Origin: Gammaproteobacteria bacterium SG8_30
GTDB lineage: Bacteria; Pseudomonadota; Gammaproteobacteria; Steroidobacterales; Steroidobacteraceae
DNA: 54,381 nucleotides
Assembly: GCA_001303245.1 (NCBI GenBank)
Contig: LJNS01000008.1
Span: forward strand, 1-54,381
Direction of reading: 5' to 3'
The translations under genes were made by a program, and so were the position numbers. Below the pieces are notes generated by a model that did not search any database, was not told where the DNA came from, and was given only the letters and a program-made list of their open reading frames with translations. Of this stretch, positions 36,180 to 45,913 are shown piece by piece; position 1 is the stretch's first letter; the number at the start of each line of letters is the position of its first letter.

Positions 36180-36434
36180 TCACTCCGGGTTGCAGGCGCA
36201 GCTGCCGCAGGGGGTGCCGTAGTCGCAGGGCCGCTCCGTGCTCCCGACGTTGCCGGCGGAGATCACGGCGCCGCCGGTGATCAGCCTCCGGACCGGGCTC
36301 GAGGCGGGCGTCTGGCCCGGCGGGATTCCCGCGCTCCGACACAGTTCGCCCCAGGTCGCGAGCTGCTCGCTCATCTTGTGCGAGACCTCCACCACGTGGC
36401 CGTTGGCTTCGCAGAAATAGTCGTAGGTGGGCAT
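36180..36434 (-). CDS. FmdB-like zinc-ribbon-type small protein
   Basis: An 84-residue protein starting MPTYDYFCEANGHVVEVSHKM like FmdB-family proteins. The second Cys of the first pair is replaced (C-E-A-N-G), and other Cys lie at 32 and in the C-terminal RPCDYGTPCGSCACNPE, so zinc coordination must differ from the standard form. The function is unknown. It heads the long minus-strand operon through dapF, DUF484, xerC, hslV, hslU and beyond. The -10-like TAGAAT ends 6 nt before its ATG. Confidence 0.7.
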   Translation of the reverse strand: MPTYDYFCEANGHVVEVSHKMSEQLATWGELCRSAGIPPGQTPASSPVRRLITGGAVISAGNVGSTERPCDYGTPCGSCACNPE

Positions 36435-36440
36435 GCGGCG

Positions 36441-36446
36441 ATTCTA
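36441..36446 (-). promoter_or_regulatory. -10 element immediately upstream of the FmdB-like gene
   Basis: Minus strand TAGAAT, 6 nt before the ATG at 36434 and with no ribosome site between. Transcription from it would begin at or next to the AUG, giving a leaderless mRNA. The -35 is weak. Confidence 0.45.
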
Positions 36447-36651
36447 GCGCGTCGGATCGACGAGACCCCATCCCGGCGTGGCCTCCCGCGCGAGGCCCGG
36501 CAGGCGCTGCCCGCGTGCATGAATCCGCCCTGGGATTGTCGCATCGGCGCCACAGCAGTACCCTCTTGCCAGAAAAAGACGGACGGTCGAGACTGTCGAT
36601 CCACAACAAGTCCGGGCCGGCGTGGCCTGGCGCGAAGAGGGGCGAAACATC

Positions 36652-39039
<2,388 letters not shown>

Positions 39040-39081
39040 GACCGCCGCGCGGCCGGGTCCGTGCCCGGCCCGGCGGCGGTC
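39040..39081. terminator. Long GC hairpin after the TonB-dependent receptor gene
   Basis: 18-nt arms at 39040-39057 and 39064-39081 pair with two mismatches around a 6-nt loop, starting immediately after the stop codon. There is no T-tract downstream, so it may act as a U-less terminator or as 3' end protection. Confidence 0.6.
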
Positions 39082-39211
39082 CCGTTGGGGGCTCGCCGCC
39101 GGGCCGCTCTCTTGGCGACGGTTCCCGTCTCGTCCGGCGCTCGACCGCAAACGCTGCGACGGGCACAGCCGTCGCGACCGTCCGCTACGATACGCGGCGC
39201 CGGAGACGTCC

Positions 39212-40579
39212 ATGAGCCGCGCCAATCCCAAGGTCGGATTCGTCAGCCTCGGCTGCCCCAAGGCGCTGGTGGACTCCGAGCGCATCCTCACGCAGCTGCG
39301 CTCGGAAGGATACGAGACGGTTCCCGAGTACGAAGGCGCGGACCTCGTGGTCGTGAACACCTGCGGCTTCATCGACGAGGCGGTGCACGAGTCGCTCGAG
39401 GCCATCGGCGAGGCGCTGGCCGCGAACGGCAAGGTCATCGTCACCGGCTGCCTCGGCGCGCAGCCGGAGAAGATCACCGCGCGCCATCCGGGCGTGCTCA
39501 GGGTCACGGGCCCGCAGGCCTACGAGGAGGTGATCGGGGCCGTGCACGAGCACCTGCCGCCGAAGCACGACCCGTACGTCGACCTCGTGCCGCCGCAGGG
39601 CATCCGCCTGACGCCGCGGCATTACGCTTACCTCAAGATCTCCGAGGGCTGCAACCACCGTTGCAGCTTCTGCATCATCCCGTCGATGCGCGGCGACCTC
39701 GTGAGCCGCCCGATCACCCAGGTGTTGGGCGAGGCGATCCGGCTCAGGAACGCCGGCGTCAAAGAGCTGCTGGTCATCTCGCAGGACACGAGCGCCTACG
39801 GTGCCGACCTCAAGTACCGTGCCGAGCCGTGGGGCTCGCGCGAGGTTCGCACCCGCTTTGCCGACCTCGCCCGCGAGCTCGGTGAGCTCGGCCCGTGGGT
39901 GCGGCTGCACTACGTCTATCCCTACCCGCACGTCGACGAGGTGATCCCGCTGATGGCGGAAGGGAAGGTGCTTCCCTACCTCGACATCCCGTTCCAGCAT
40001 GCAAGCCCCCGCATCCTCAGGCTCATGAAGCGCCCGGCGCACGCCGAGAACACCCTCGAGCGCATCCGCCGCTGGCGGGGGGCCGTACCGGAGCTCACCC
40101 TGCGCAGCACCTTCATCGTCGGCTTCCCGGGCGAGACCGAGGAGGAGTTCGCGGAACTGCTTGCCTGGCTGGAGGAGGCGCAGCTCGACCGTGTGGGGTG
40201 CTTCAAGTACTCGCCCGTCGACGGCGCCGCGGCCAACGAGCTCCCCGACCCGGTGCCGGAAGAGGTCAAGGACGAGCGCTGGCACCGCCTCATGCAGCTG
40301 CAGCAGCGCATCAGTGCCGCAAGGCTTCGGGCGAAGGTCGGCCGCAGGATGCGCGTGCTCGTCGACCGCGTGGAGGGACGCGCGGCGATCGCTCGCAGCG
40401 AGTCCGACGCGCCGGAGATCGACGGCATCGTGCGGATCTCTGGAAGCGGCGTCACGCGCCTGGCGCCCGGCGAGTTCGCCGAGGCGGAGATCACCGCCGC
40501 GAGCGACTACGACCTCGAGGCGAGGCTGTGCCAGGCTCCGACAGGAGGCCGTGCGGGCGGGAAGGCCGCCGGCCCATGA
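39212..40579 (+). CDS. rimO: Ribosomal protein S12 methylthiotransferase
   Basis: A 455-residue radical SAM methylthiotransferase that thiomethylates a conserved Asp of ribosomal protein S12. [21 protein letters not shown] carries the first Cys of the auxiliary cluster, followed by VVNTCGFI and TGCLGAQ; the radical SAM motif is [11 protein letters not shown]; a C-terminal TRAM domain (about 380-445) completes it. Start ATG 39212 has GGAG 8 nt upstream. A TACGAT element lies at 39186-39191. The stop overlaps the next ATG. Confidence 0.95.
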   Translation: MSRANPKVGFVSLGCPKALVDSERILTQLRSEGYETVPEYEGADLVVVNTCGFIDEAVHESLEAIGEALAANGKVIVTGCLGAQPEKITARHPGVLRVTGPQAYEEVIGAVHEHLPPKHDPYVDLVPPQGIRLTPRHYAYLKISEGCNHRCSFCIIPSMRGDLVSRPITQVLGEAIRLRNAGVKELLVISQDTSAYGADLKYRAEPWGSREVRTRFADLARELGELGPWVRLHYVYPYPHVDEVIPLMAEGKVLPYLDIPFQHASPRILRLMKRPAHAENTLERIRRWRGAVPELTLRSTFIVGFPGETEEEFAELLAWLEEAQLDRVGCFKYSPVDGAAANELPDPVPEEVKDERWHRLMQLQQRISAARLRAKVGRRMRVLVDRVEGRAAIARSESDAPEIDGIVRISGSGVTRLAPGEFAEAEITAASDYDLEARLCQAPTGGRAGGKAAGP

Positions 40580-40875
40580 GGCTGCTGCGCATCATCGCCA
40601 TCGCGATGCCGCAGCTGCTCGTGCTGCTCATGGCGGGCGGCTACCTCGACTTGCTCGGCGGCTGGAATCACACGGACGCGGCCGGCATCACGTTGTTGTT
40701 CCTGGCGCTCGCGGCGCCGGTCGTGGCGCTATTGTGGCTCGTGGCCGAGGCCATCCGTCGGAGCTTGCGCCGACGGCAAGGCGAGTCGACCGGCCCGATA
40801 TGGCCGGCCGTCCTCATCCTCGCCGAGGCACTGGCGCTCGACCTGCTCATCCTCTCGATGGCACGCATGCATTGA
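40576..40875 (+). CDS. Small inner-membrane protein, unknown function
   Basis: A 99-residue protein with three hydrophobic stretches (about 7-25, 35-60, 75-95), separated by a basic [10 protein letters not shown] loop. The ATG overlaps the rimO stop (ATGA), so it is translated from the rimO mRNA. I do not recognise the family. Confidence 0.65.
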   Translation: MRLLRIIAIAMPQLLVLLMAGGYLDLLGGWNHTDAAGITLLFLALAAPVVALLWLVAEAIRRSLRRRQGESTGPIWPAVLILAEALALDLLILSMARMH

Positions 40876-41268
40876 GCCGGTCCCGAAACCGAGGGTGGGC
40901 GAGGACTGCTCCGCTCGACGTGACCTCGTCGCACCAATGGCCCGAGACAATGAGCGTCTGCCAGCACAGGCCGGCGTTCAGCGCGGTGACGCTTCGGTGC
41001 CTTGCTCTTCCCAAGAACAGACTCCCTACAATGGACATGGCGCACCTTCGCTCTCCGCACTCGAGTCCTATGGCGCTGTCTCGAGTATTCGCTCTACCGT
41101 GGCGCCGTTCGCGTGGGTGAGACTGCGGCGCCGATAGATAGGCAGAAACGTCGCGTGTGCCCGCAGCTGCGGCTTGCCACCGGGTAAGCCAGGCACTCCA
41201 CCGGGACGACGGCCTCCGCCACGTTCGGCCCGCCCGCATCTGTCCTTCACGTCGGAGGCTGCGTCGCG
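40876..41268. other. 393-bp region without a recognisable gene
   Basis: GC content looks lower than in the flanks. Short open frames exist on both strands, but none has a ribosome site, a codon pattern or a sequence I can relate to a family. TACAAT at 41029-41034 could be a -10. The stretch marks the border between the conserved rimO block and the accessory region, and may hold degraded sequence. Confidence 0.5.
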
Positions 41269-41709
41269 ATGAGACATGTCCTGGCCGAGGGGTGCCTCCT
41301 GGAACCGCAGGTTCGCGCCCATGCGCACGAGATGTTCGCGGTCCTCAGCGATCCGGCGATCTACGAGTTCGAAAACGAGCCGCCTGCCTCGGAACAGTGG
41401 CTGCACAGGCGATACGAACTGCTGGAGTCTCGCTGCTCAAGCGACGGTTCCGCCTATGAGTTGAACAGCGAATACTGGCGCCGAGGTATCGGAAGCGCTG
41501 CGGTGCAAGCCATGCTCCACGAACTGGGAACGCAATATGAGGTCGAGCGGTACGTCGCCGTGCTGAAGGCCAGCAACTTCAGGTCGCTGGGTCTGCTTCG
41601 CCGCCTCGGCTTCGGGTCCGCGGACGAGTCGGAAGCAGCCGCTTGGCGGGACACGCCGGACGAGCTCGTCATGGTCAAAGCAGCGCGCCGCATCGCGGAT
41701 GCACCCTGA
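41269..41709 (+). CDS. GNAT-family N-acetyltransferase with apparent internal deletion
   Basis: A 146-residue protein. Residues 1-59 (CLLEPQVRAHAHEMFAVLSDPAIYEFENEPP, WLHRRYELLESR) match the N-terminal part of RimL-type GNAT proteins. From 62 on (YWRRGIGSAAVQAMLHEL, NFRSLGLLRRLGFG) comes the acetyl-CoA loop and C-terminal part. The strands expected between them, roughly 30-35 residues, are missing at about position 41447. The frame is intact, so this looks like an in-frame deletion that removes the core sheet and probably activity. Confidence 0.7.
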   Translation: MRHVLAEGCLLEPQVRAHAHEMFAVLSDPAIYEFENEPPASEQWLHRRYELLESRCSSDGSAYELNSEYWRRGIGSAAVQAMLHELGTQYEVERYVAVLKASNFRSLGLLRRLGFGSADESEAAAWRDTPDELVMVKAARRIADAP

Positions 41710-41775
41710 GGTGCCACTCTGGCCCGCCCTTTGCCGCCCGGGCCGCGAGGCGCGCGCGGGCCTTGCTATCGTCCT

Positions 41776-41781
41776 TATAAT
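41776..41781 (+). promoter_or_regulatory. Perfect TATAAT -10 box at a truncated gene start
   Basis: TATAAT is conspicuous in this GC-rich sequence. It ends 7 nt before ATG 41789, the likely original start of the stub. No good -35 is visible. Confidence 0.4.
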
Positions 41782-41788
41782 GCCGGCT

Positions 41789-41923
41789 ATGGCGACCTTC
41801 GTAGCACGCCACGTCGCTCGCACGGGAGCCTTCGCCCGTCCGCTTCCGGTGGAGGAGGCTTTGCCTCTCTTCGCGGCCAGAGGCGAGCGCCGGTGGGTTC
41901 CTGGCTGGGAGCAGCCATCGTGA
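41789..41923 (+). pseudogene. Truncated SRPBCC-like gene (N-terminal stub)
   Basis: A 44-residue frame (MATFVARHVARTGAFARPLP, then VEEALPLFAARGERRWVPGWEQPS). The pattern of a strand, a PLPVEEALPLF helix and ERRWVPGW is the N-terminus of a family of about 150-residue SRPBCC-type proteins, but the frame stops there. Its stop overlaps the GTG of the next gene, so the missing part was probably deleted, joining the two genes. A TATAAT lies just upstream. Confidence 0.55.
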
Positions 41924-42387
41924 AACCGCCAGAGGACGCAACGCCCGAGAGATGGCACCGCTTCTTCGGCTCGACCGCGAACAACAGGGCCTGGGAACTG
42001 GCAGAGTTGGCCGCGCAAGACATCGACCCACGCGAGATGCTCGACGCCGCCCACGCTGCTGCGTGGCACTGGGGTCAGGTCGGTACCGAGCTGAACCGGA
42101 TGCGCGCGCTCATGCTCGTCGCCCTGGCGCACGCCAAGGCGGGCCTGGGAGCCACGGCCCTGGCCTGCGCCGACGAGATGCGTACCTACTTCCTCGGCCA
42201 GTCCGCTACGCCTGACTGGGAAGTCGCGTTCACGCACCTCGTTCATGCGCACGCGGCGAGCGCGGCCGGAGCCGAGGACCAGCATGCCCGGTCCTATGGG
42301 CAGGCAGTTCAAGCCATCGCGGCCATCGTCGACGAGGAGGACAGGGCCATCGTCCTGCGCGTCTTCCGCCACGTGCCGCAACCATGA
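41920..42387 (+). CDS. Conserved protein of unknown function (WHRFFGSTANNRAWELAE family)
   Basis: A 155-residue, mostly helical protein probably starting at GTG 41920. Conserved-looking blocks are ERWHRFFGSTANNRAWELAE, AAHAAAWHWGQVGTELNRMR and DEMRTYFLG..TPDWEVAFTHLVHAHAA. I recall similar uncharacterised proteins with an NNRAWEL and HWxxVGTELNRMR pattern, but no function. A tetratricopeptide-like helical repeat is possible. The start overlaps the preceding stub's stop (GTGA). Confidence 0.65.
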   Translation: MKPPEDATPERWHRFFGSTANNRAWELAELAAQDIDPREMLDAAHAAAWHWGQVGTELNRMRALMLVALAHAKAGLGATALACADEMRTYFLGQSATPDWEVAFTHLVHAHAASAAGAEDQHARSYGQAVQAIAAIVDEEDRAIVLRVFRHVPQP

Positions 42388-42442
42388 GGCGAGAGGCCGA
42401 GCCCGGACGCCGGCAGGCCGTCTTCACCGTCCAGGAGGGTTC

Positions 42443-42814
42443 ATGGAACTCGGTGCGTTTTCGATCAGCCTCGCCGTGAAGGACATCGCCGCGTCGCGGA
42501 CCTTCTACGAGAAGCTCGGCTTCACGGTGTTCGGCGGCGATCAGTCCCAGAACTGGCTGATCATGAAGAATGGAGCCGCCCTGATCGGGCTGTTCCAGGG
42601 CATGTTCGAGAAGAACCTGCTCACGTTCAATCCCGGCTGGGACAGCGACGCCAAGGCGCTGCCGGCCTTCGCGGACGTCCGGGACATCCAGCGGCACCTG
42701 AAGTCGCAGGGCGTCACGCTGGTCCAGGAGGCCGACGAGAGCACGGCCGGGCCGGCGCACCTCGTGGTGGTCGACCCGGACGGCAACCAGATCCTGATCG
42801 ACCAGCACGTCTGA
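42443..42814 (+). CDS. VOC-family protein (glyoxalase fold)
   Basis: A 123-residue single VOC module: MELGAFSISLAVKDIAASRTFYEKLGFTVFGG, an internal DVRDIQRHLKSQG helix, and the closing PAHLVVVDPDGNQILIDQH. Metal ligands typical of glyoxalase I are not clear, so no reaction is assigned. ATG 42443 has a strong AGGAGGG site. It stands in the acetyltransferase-rich region. Confidence 0.8.
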   Translation: MELGAFSISLAVKDIAASRTFYEKLGFTVFGGDQSQNWLIMKNGAALIGLFQGMFEKNLLTFNPGWDSDAKALPAFADVRDIQRHLKSQGVTLVQEADESTAGPAHLVVVDPDGNQILIDQHV

Positions 42815-42844
42815 CGGCGAGCACCACCTCCGCGCGGTCGGGCG

Positions 42845-43363
42845 ATGGCCGTGAAAGTCCGCAAGGTCGATGAGCCCGGCGAGCGCGAGCTCGAAGGACT
42901 GTGCACGCTGCTCATCGACGCCGTGCACGGCGGAGCCTCGGTGGGATTCCTGGCGCCCTTGTCGCACCAGGCGGCGCGGCAATACTGGCTCGAGGTCACG
43001 GGACAGATCGCCGTCGGGCGCATCCTCTGGATCGCCGAGTCCCACGGGGCAATCCTGGGATCGGTGCAACTCGACCCCTGCCGGCGGGAGAACGGACGAC
43101 ACCGGGCGGACGTGCAGAAGCTCCTGGTGCTGACGACCTGTCGCGGCCGGGGCGTCGCATCCGCCCTGATGGCGGCGCTGGAGGCTCACGCCGCCGGGGA
43201 CGGTCGCAGCCTGCTGGTGCTGGACACCATCGCCGGGTCCGCCGCAGAGTGCGTCTACCGACATCTGGGCTGGCAGAGGGTCGGGGAGATTCCGGACTAC
43301 GCTGCCATGCCCGACGGCGAGCTGCGCGCGACGGCGTACTATTTCAAGCGGCTTCCGGGGTGA
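42845..43363 (+). CDS. GNAT-family N-acetyltransferase
   Basis: A 172-residue GNAT protein. Motif A is LLVLTTCRGRGVASALMAALE (acetyl-CoA pyrophosphate loop RGRGVA at about 101-106), preceded by the strand ILGSVQLDP and followed by LLVLDTIAGSAAECVYRHLGWQRVGEIPDYA. The last block resembles members that acetylate small amines. The substrate is unknown. The next GNAT gene follows 27 bp later. Confidence 0.85.
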   Translation: MAVKVRKVDEPGERELEGLCTLLIDAVHGGASVGFLAPLSHQAARQYWLEVTGQIAVGRILWIAESHGAILGSVQLDPCRRENGRHRADVQKLLVLTTCRGRGVASALMAALEAHAAGDGRSLLVLDTIAGSAAECVYRHLGWQRVGEIPDYAAMPDGELRATAYYFKRLPG

Positions 43364-43390
43364 GGAGATCCTCGACTCAGGTTCTGGTCG

Positions 43391-44071
43391 ATGCTGTACC
43401 TTCTGCAAAACATCGTCTGGAGAGCGCTTTCAGGCCCTCACGCGCGTTTCGCCGCGGGCACGGACACGGCACGGCGTTATGCACCCGGATATTCGCCGGT
43501 TGCGGCCTTTCTTGATCCCGGGAGCGCCGACTGCGAGGCGCTGGCTTCGGTGTGCCGGGCCGGCGAAGTCCTTTACTTCGAGGGCTGGTCCGGCCCTGTC
43601 CCGCGCGGATGGAGGCTCGAGACGGAGAAGACCATGCTGCAGATGGTCTGGGAGGGCCCGATGCCGGCGGCGGATGAGGCGCCCGAGGCCGTACGCCTGG
43701 GTCCGGAGCACGCAGGACGGGCCGTTGCGCTGACTGAGCTCACGCGCCCCGGACCGTTCGCCCCGGGAACGCTCGAGCTGGGAGACTACTTCGGCTGCTT
43801 CGAGGGGGATCGACTGATGGCCATGGCCGGCGAGCGGTTCACGGCCGGTCCCCTCCGGGAGATCAGCGGCGTGTGCACCGATCCGGATTTCCGGGGCCGG
43901 GGACTGGCGCGCCGGCTGACGATGAAGCTCATCCGCCGGCAGATGCAGCGCGGCGAGACGACCTTCCTCCACGTCGTCGGCGACAACCGGCCGGCCCGCA
44001 CGCTCTATGAGAACATGGGCTTTCGCACGGCCCGCGAGACGCTGCTGCGCATCGTGCGAATCGAGGGTTAG
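43391..44071 (+). CDS. GNAT-family N-acetyltransferase (FR47-like)
   Basis: A 226-residue protein. The N-terminal 95 residues form a non-catalytic half. The C-terminal GNAT half has LRLGPEHAGRAVALTELTRPGPF-like sequence, GCFEGDRLMAMAGERF, then motif A VCTDPDFRGRGLARRLTMKLI (RGRGLA at about 171-176) and FLHVVGDNRPARTLYENMGFRTARE. This two-part architecture matches FR47/predicted acetyltransferases. The substrate is unknown. Confidence 0.85.
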   Translation: MLYLLQNIVWRALSGPHARFAAGTDTARRYAPGYSPVAAFLDPGSADCEALASVCRAGEVLYFEGWSGPVPRGWRLETEKTMLQMVWEGPMPAADEAPEAVRLGPEHAGRAVALTELTRPGPFAPGTLELGDYFGCFEGDRLMAMAGERFTAGPLREISGVCTDPDFRGRGLARRLTMKLIRRQMQRGETTFLHVVGDNRPARTLYENMGFRTARETLLRIVRIEG

Positions 44072-44122
44072 CCCGACGGACCAGGGGCCGCGACAGGCGA
44101 CAAGGCGAGGGGGGCTCGAGCC

Positions 44123-44230
44123 ATGGGCCGAATGGTGATCGCAGCCTACCGACCGAAGCCCGGGCGCGCGGAGGACCTCGTCGCGCGGTGCCGGGAGCAC
44201 GTGCCGCTCGACTTCTCCATCGGTGCGTAG
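44123..44230 (+). pseudogene. Truncated ABM-like (dimeric barrel) gene stub
   Basis: A 35-residue frame, MGRMVIAAYRPKPGRAEDLV then ARCREHVPLDFSIGA, stopping at TAG. MVIAxYRPKPGRxxxLxxxxREHVP is the first strand and helix of small antibiotic-biosynthesis-monooxygenase-like proteins of about 100 residues. The other two thirds are missing, so it is probably a gene remnant. It lies between two GNAT genes. Confidence 0.5.
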
Positions 44231-44253
44231 GACAGAGGCCCGGAGGACGCGCC

Positions 44254-44832
44254 ATGCAGCTCGAGGTGAAACCCCTCACGCCGGCCCGCTGGACGGACCT
44301 CGAGGCGATTTTCTCCGCCCGCGGCTGCGCGCTTGCACGCGGTTGCTGGTGCATGTACTACCGGCAGAGCGGAAGCCCCGGCAGCCTCCCGTCCGGAACG
44401 ACCCGCGCCCGGGCGAATCGGGCCGCCCTGCGCGCGCTCGTCGATGCAGGCAAGCCGCCGGGGCTCGTCGGCTATCGCGGCAGGGAGCCCGTCGGCTGGA
44501 TATCGCTCGGGCCCCGTGAGGAGTTCGCGAAGCTGAGGCGCTCACCGGTGATGAAGGCGGTCGACGACCAGTCGGTGTGGTCGATCGTGTGTTTCGTGGT
44601 GCCGTCGGCCCATCGCGGCGACGGCGTGGCGAGGGCACTGCTCCGGGGCGCCATCGCCTACGCCCGGAAGCGGCGTGTCCGGCTGCTGGAAGCCTATCCA
44701 GTGGATCGGCCGACACGGTCGGCGGACGACGCAATGTGGTTCGGCGCCAGGTCGATGTACGCGGCCGCGGGCTTTCGGGTCGTGGCTCGGCGCAGGCCGC
44801 ACCGCCCGGTCATGCGCCTGGCGCTCGACTGA
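44254..44832 (+). CDS. GNAT-family N-acetyltransferase
   Basis: A 192-residue GNAT protein. The N-terminal LTPARWTDLEAIFSARGCALARGCWCMYYR is characteristic of a Cys-rich subgroup. VGWISLGPREEFAKLRRSP, IVCFVVPSAHRGDGVARALLRGAIAYAR (RGDGVA loop at about 119-124) and AYPVDRP...YAAAGFRVVARR follow. The same subgroup is common in environmental bacteria; the substrate is unknown. ATG 44254 follows the ABM-like stub by 23 bp. Confidence 0.85.
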   Translation: MQLEVKPLTPARWTDLEAIFSARGCALARGCWCMYYRQSGSPGSLPSGTTRARANRAALRALVDAGKPPGLVGYRGREPVGWISLGPREEFAKLRRSPVMKAVDDQSVWSIVCFVVPSAHRGDGVARALLRGAIAYARKRRVRLLEAYPVDRPTRSADDAMWFGARSMYAAAGFRVVARRRPHRPVMRLALD

Positions 44833-44874
44833 GGCGGGGCAGCTCGAGTCTCGGCGGGCACAGGACAGTCGGCA

Positions 44875-45345
44875 ATGGACGCGGAGAACACGCACGAGGT
44901 CTTCGACTGGCTGTGGTCGTCCGGCCAGCTCTCTGCGCGCGACATCGACGAGCTTCCAGGCCTGGGGGTCGAGGCGGTCGTCAACCTGGCGCTTCCTACC
45001 TCGTCGAATGCGCTGACTGGAGAAGCCGAGCGGGTCACCGGCCACGGGATGACCTACGTGCACATTCCGGTCGTCTGGGAGAGGCCGGAGCTCGGGCAGC
45101 TCGAGCAGTTCTTCGGTGCGCTGCAGGCCCTGCGCGGCCGCAAGGTCTGGGTACACTGCGCGATGAACATGCGCGTCTCGGCGTTCCTCTATCTCTACCG
45201 GCGGCTGCACCTCGGAGAGGATCACGAGGCCGCGATGCACCCCATGCGCGCCGTCTGGATCCCGAACGAGACCTGGCAGGCGTTCATCGAGCAGGCGATC
45301 GCCGCGTATCCGCACGGGTTTCCTGTTCGTGCAGCGGCGCGGTGA
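44875..45345 (+). CDS. Protein tyrosine phosphatase-like protein with C-X4-R loop
   Basis: A 156-residue DSP/PTP-fold protein. The N-terminal block SGQLSARDIDELPGLGVEAVVNLAL is the usual start of small bacterial DSP-like proteins. The P-loop is VWVHCAMNMRVSAF: Cys95 and Arg100 are separated by four residues instead of the five of HCX5R. A general-acid Asp is not evident. It may be an unusual phosphatase or a catalytically inactive phosphate-binding protein. I recall related proteins with HCAxNMRVS, so the loop is probably a family feature rather than a mutation. Confidence 0.75.
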   Translation: MDAENTHEVFDWLWSSGQLSARDIDELPGLGVEAVVNLALPTSSNALTGEAERVTGHGMTYVHIPVVWERPELGQLEQFFGALQALRGRKVWVHCAMNMRVSAFLYLYRRLHLGEDHEAAMHPMRAVWIPNETWQAFIEQAIAAYPHGFPVRAAAR

Positions 45346-45361
45346 GGGGGGCACGGGTTCC

Positions 45362-45913
45362 TTGAGGCAGAAGCCCGCCCCCGTGGAGTTCGACGCCCAA
45401 CCCACTCTCCTGGGAGAAACGCTCTCGCTGCGACCCCTGGCGGCCGCGGACTTCGCGCCGCTCTACGCGGCGGCATCCGACCCGTTGATCTGGTCGCTGC
45501 ATCCGGAGCCGCTCCGATACCGGCGAGCGGTGTTCGAGCAGTTCTTCGAGGCTGCACTGGACTCCCGGTCGGCGCTCGTGGTGACGGACAACGCCTCGGG
45601 CGAGGTGGTCGGCAGCTCCCGCTACTACGACTGGAATCCGACGCTGCGGGAGGTGGCCATCGGCTACACGTTCCTCGCGCGCAGTCGCTGGGGCGGTGCG
45701 ACCAACCTCGAGATGAAGCGGCTGATGCTCGGACATGCGTTCCGCTGGGCCGACACGGTGTGGTTCCACGTCGGCAGGCACAACCTTCGCTCGCGCCGGG
45801 CGATGGAGAAGGTCGGCGGGATACTCGATCACGAGGAACGCCGCGAGCTGAACGGGGCGGTGCACGACTACGTGGTCTACCGGATCGATGCGCCGTGGAA
45901 CCCGCCGGCGTGA
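45362..45913 (+). CDS. GNAT-family N-acetyltransferase (RimJ/RimL type)
   Basis: A 183-residue RimJ/RimL-type GNAT. LSLRPLAAADFAPLYAAASDPLIWSLHPEPLRY, GSSRYYDWNPTLREVAIGYTFLARSRWGGATNLEMKRLML, FHVGRHNLRSRRAMEKVGGI and YVVYRID are typical. TTG 45362, 10 nt after a GGGGGG tract, is preferred. GTG 45329 would overlap the PTP-like gene and add a tail not seen in the family. The substrate is unknown. Confidence 0.82.
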   Translation: MRQKPAPVEFDAQPTLLGETLSLRPLAAADFAPLYAAASDPLIWSLHPEPLRYRRAVFEQFFEAALDSRSALVVTDNASGEVVGSSRYYDWNPTLREVAIGYTFLARSRWGGATNLEMKRLMLGHAFRWADTVWFHVGRHNLRSRRAMEKVGGILDHEERRELNGAVHDYVVYRIDAPWNPPA

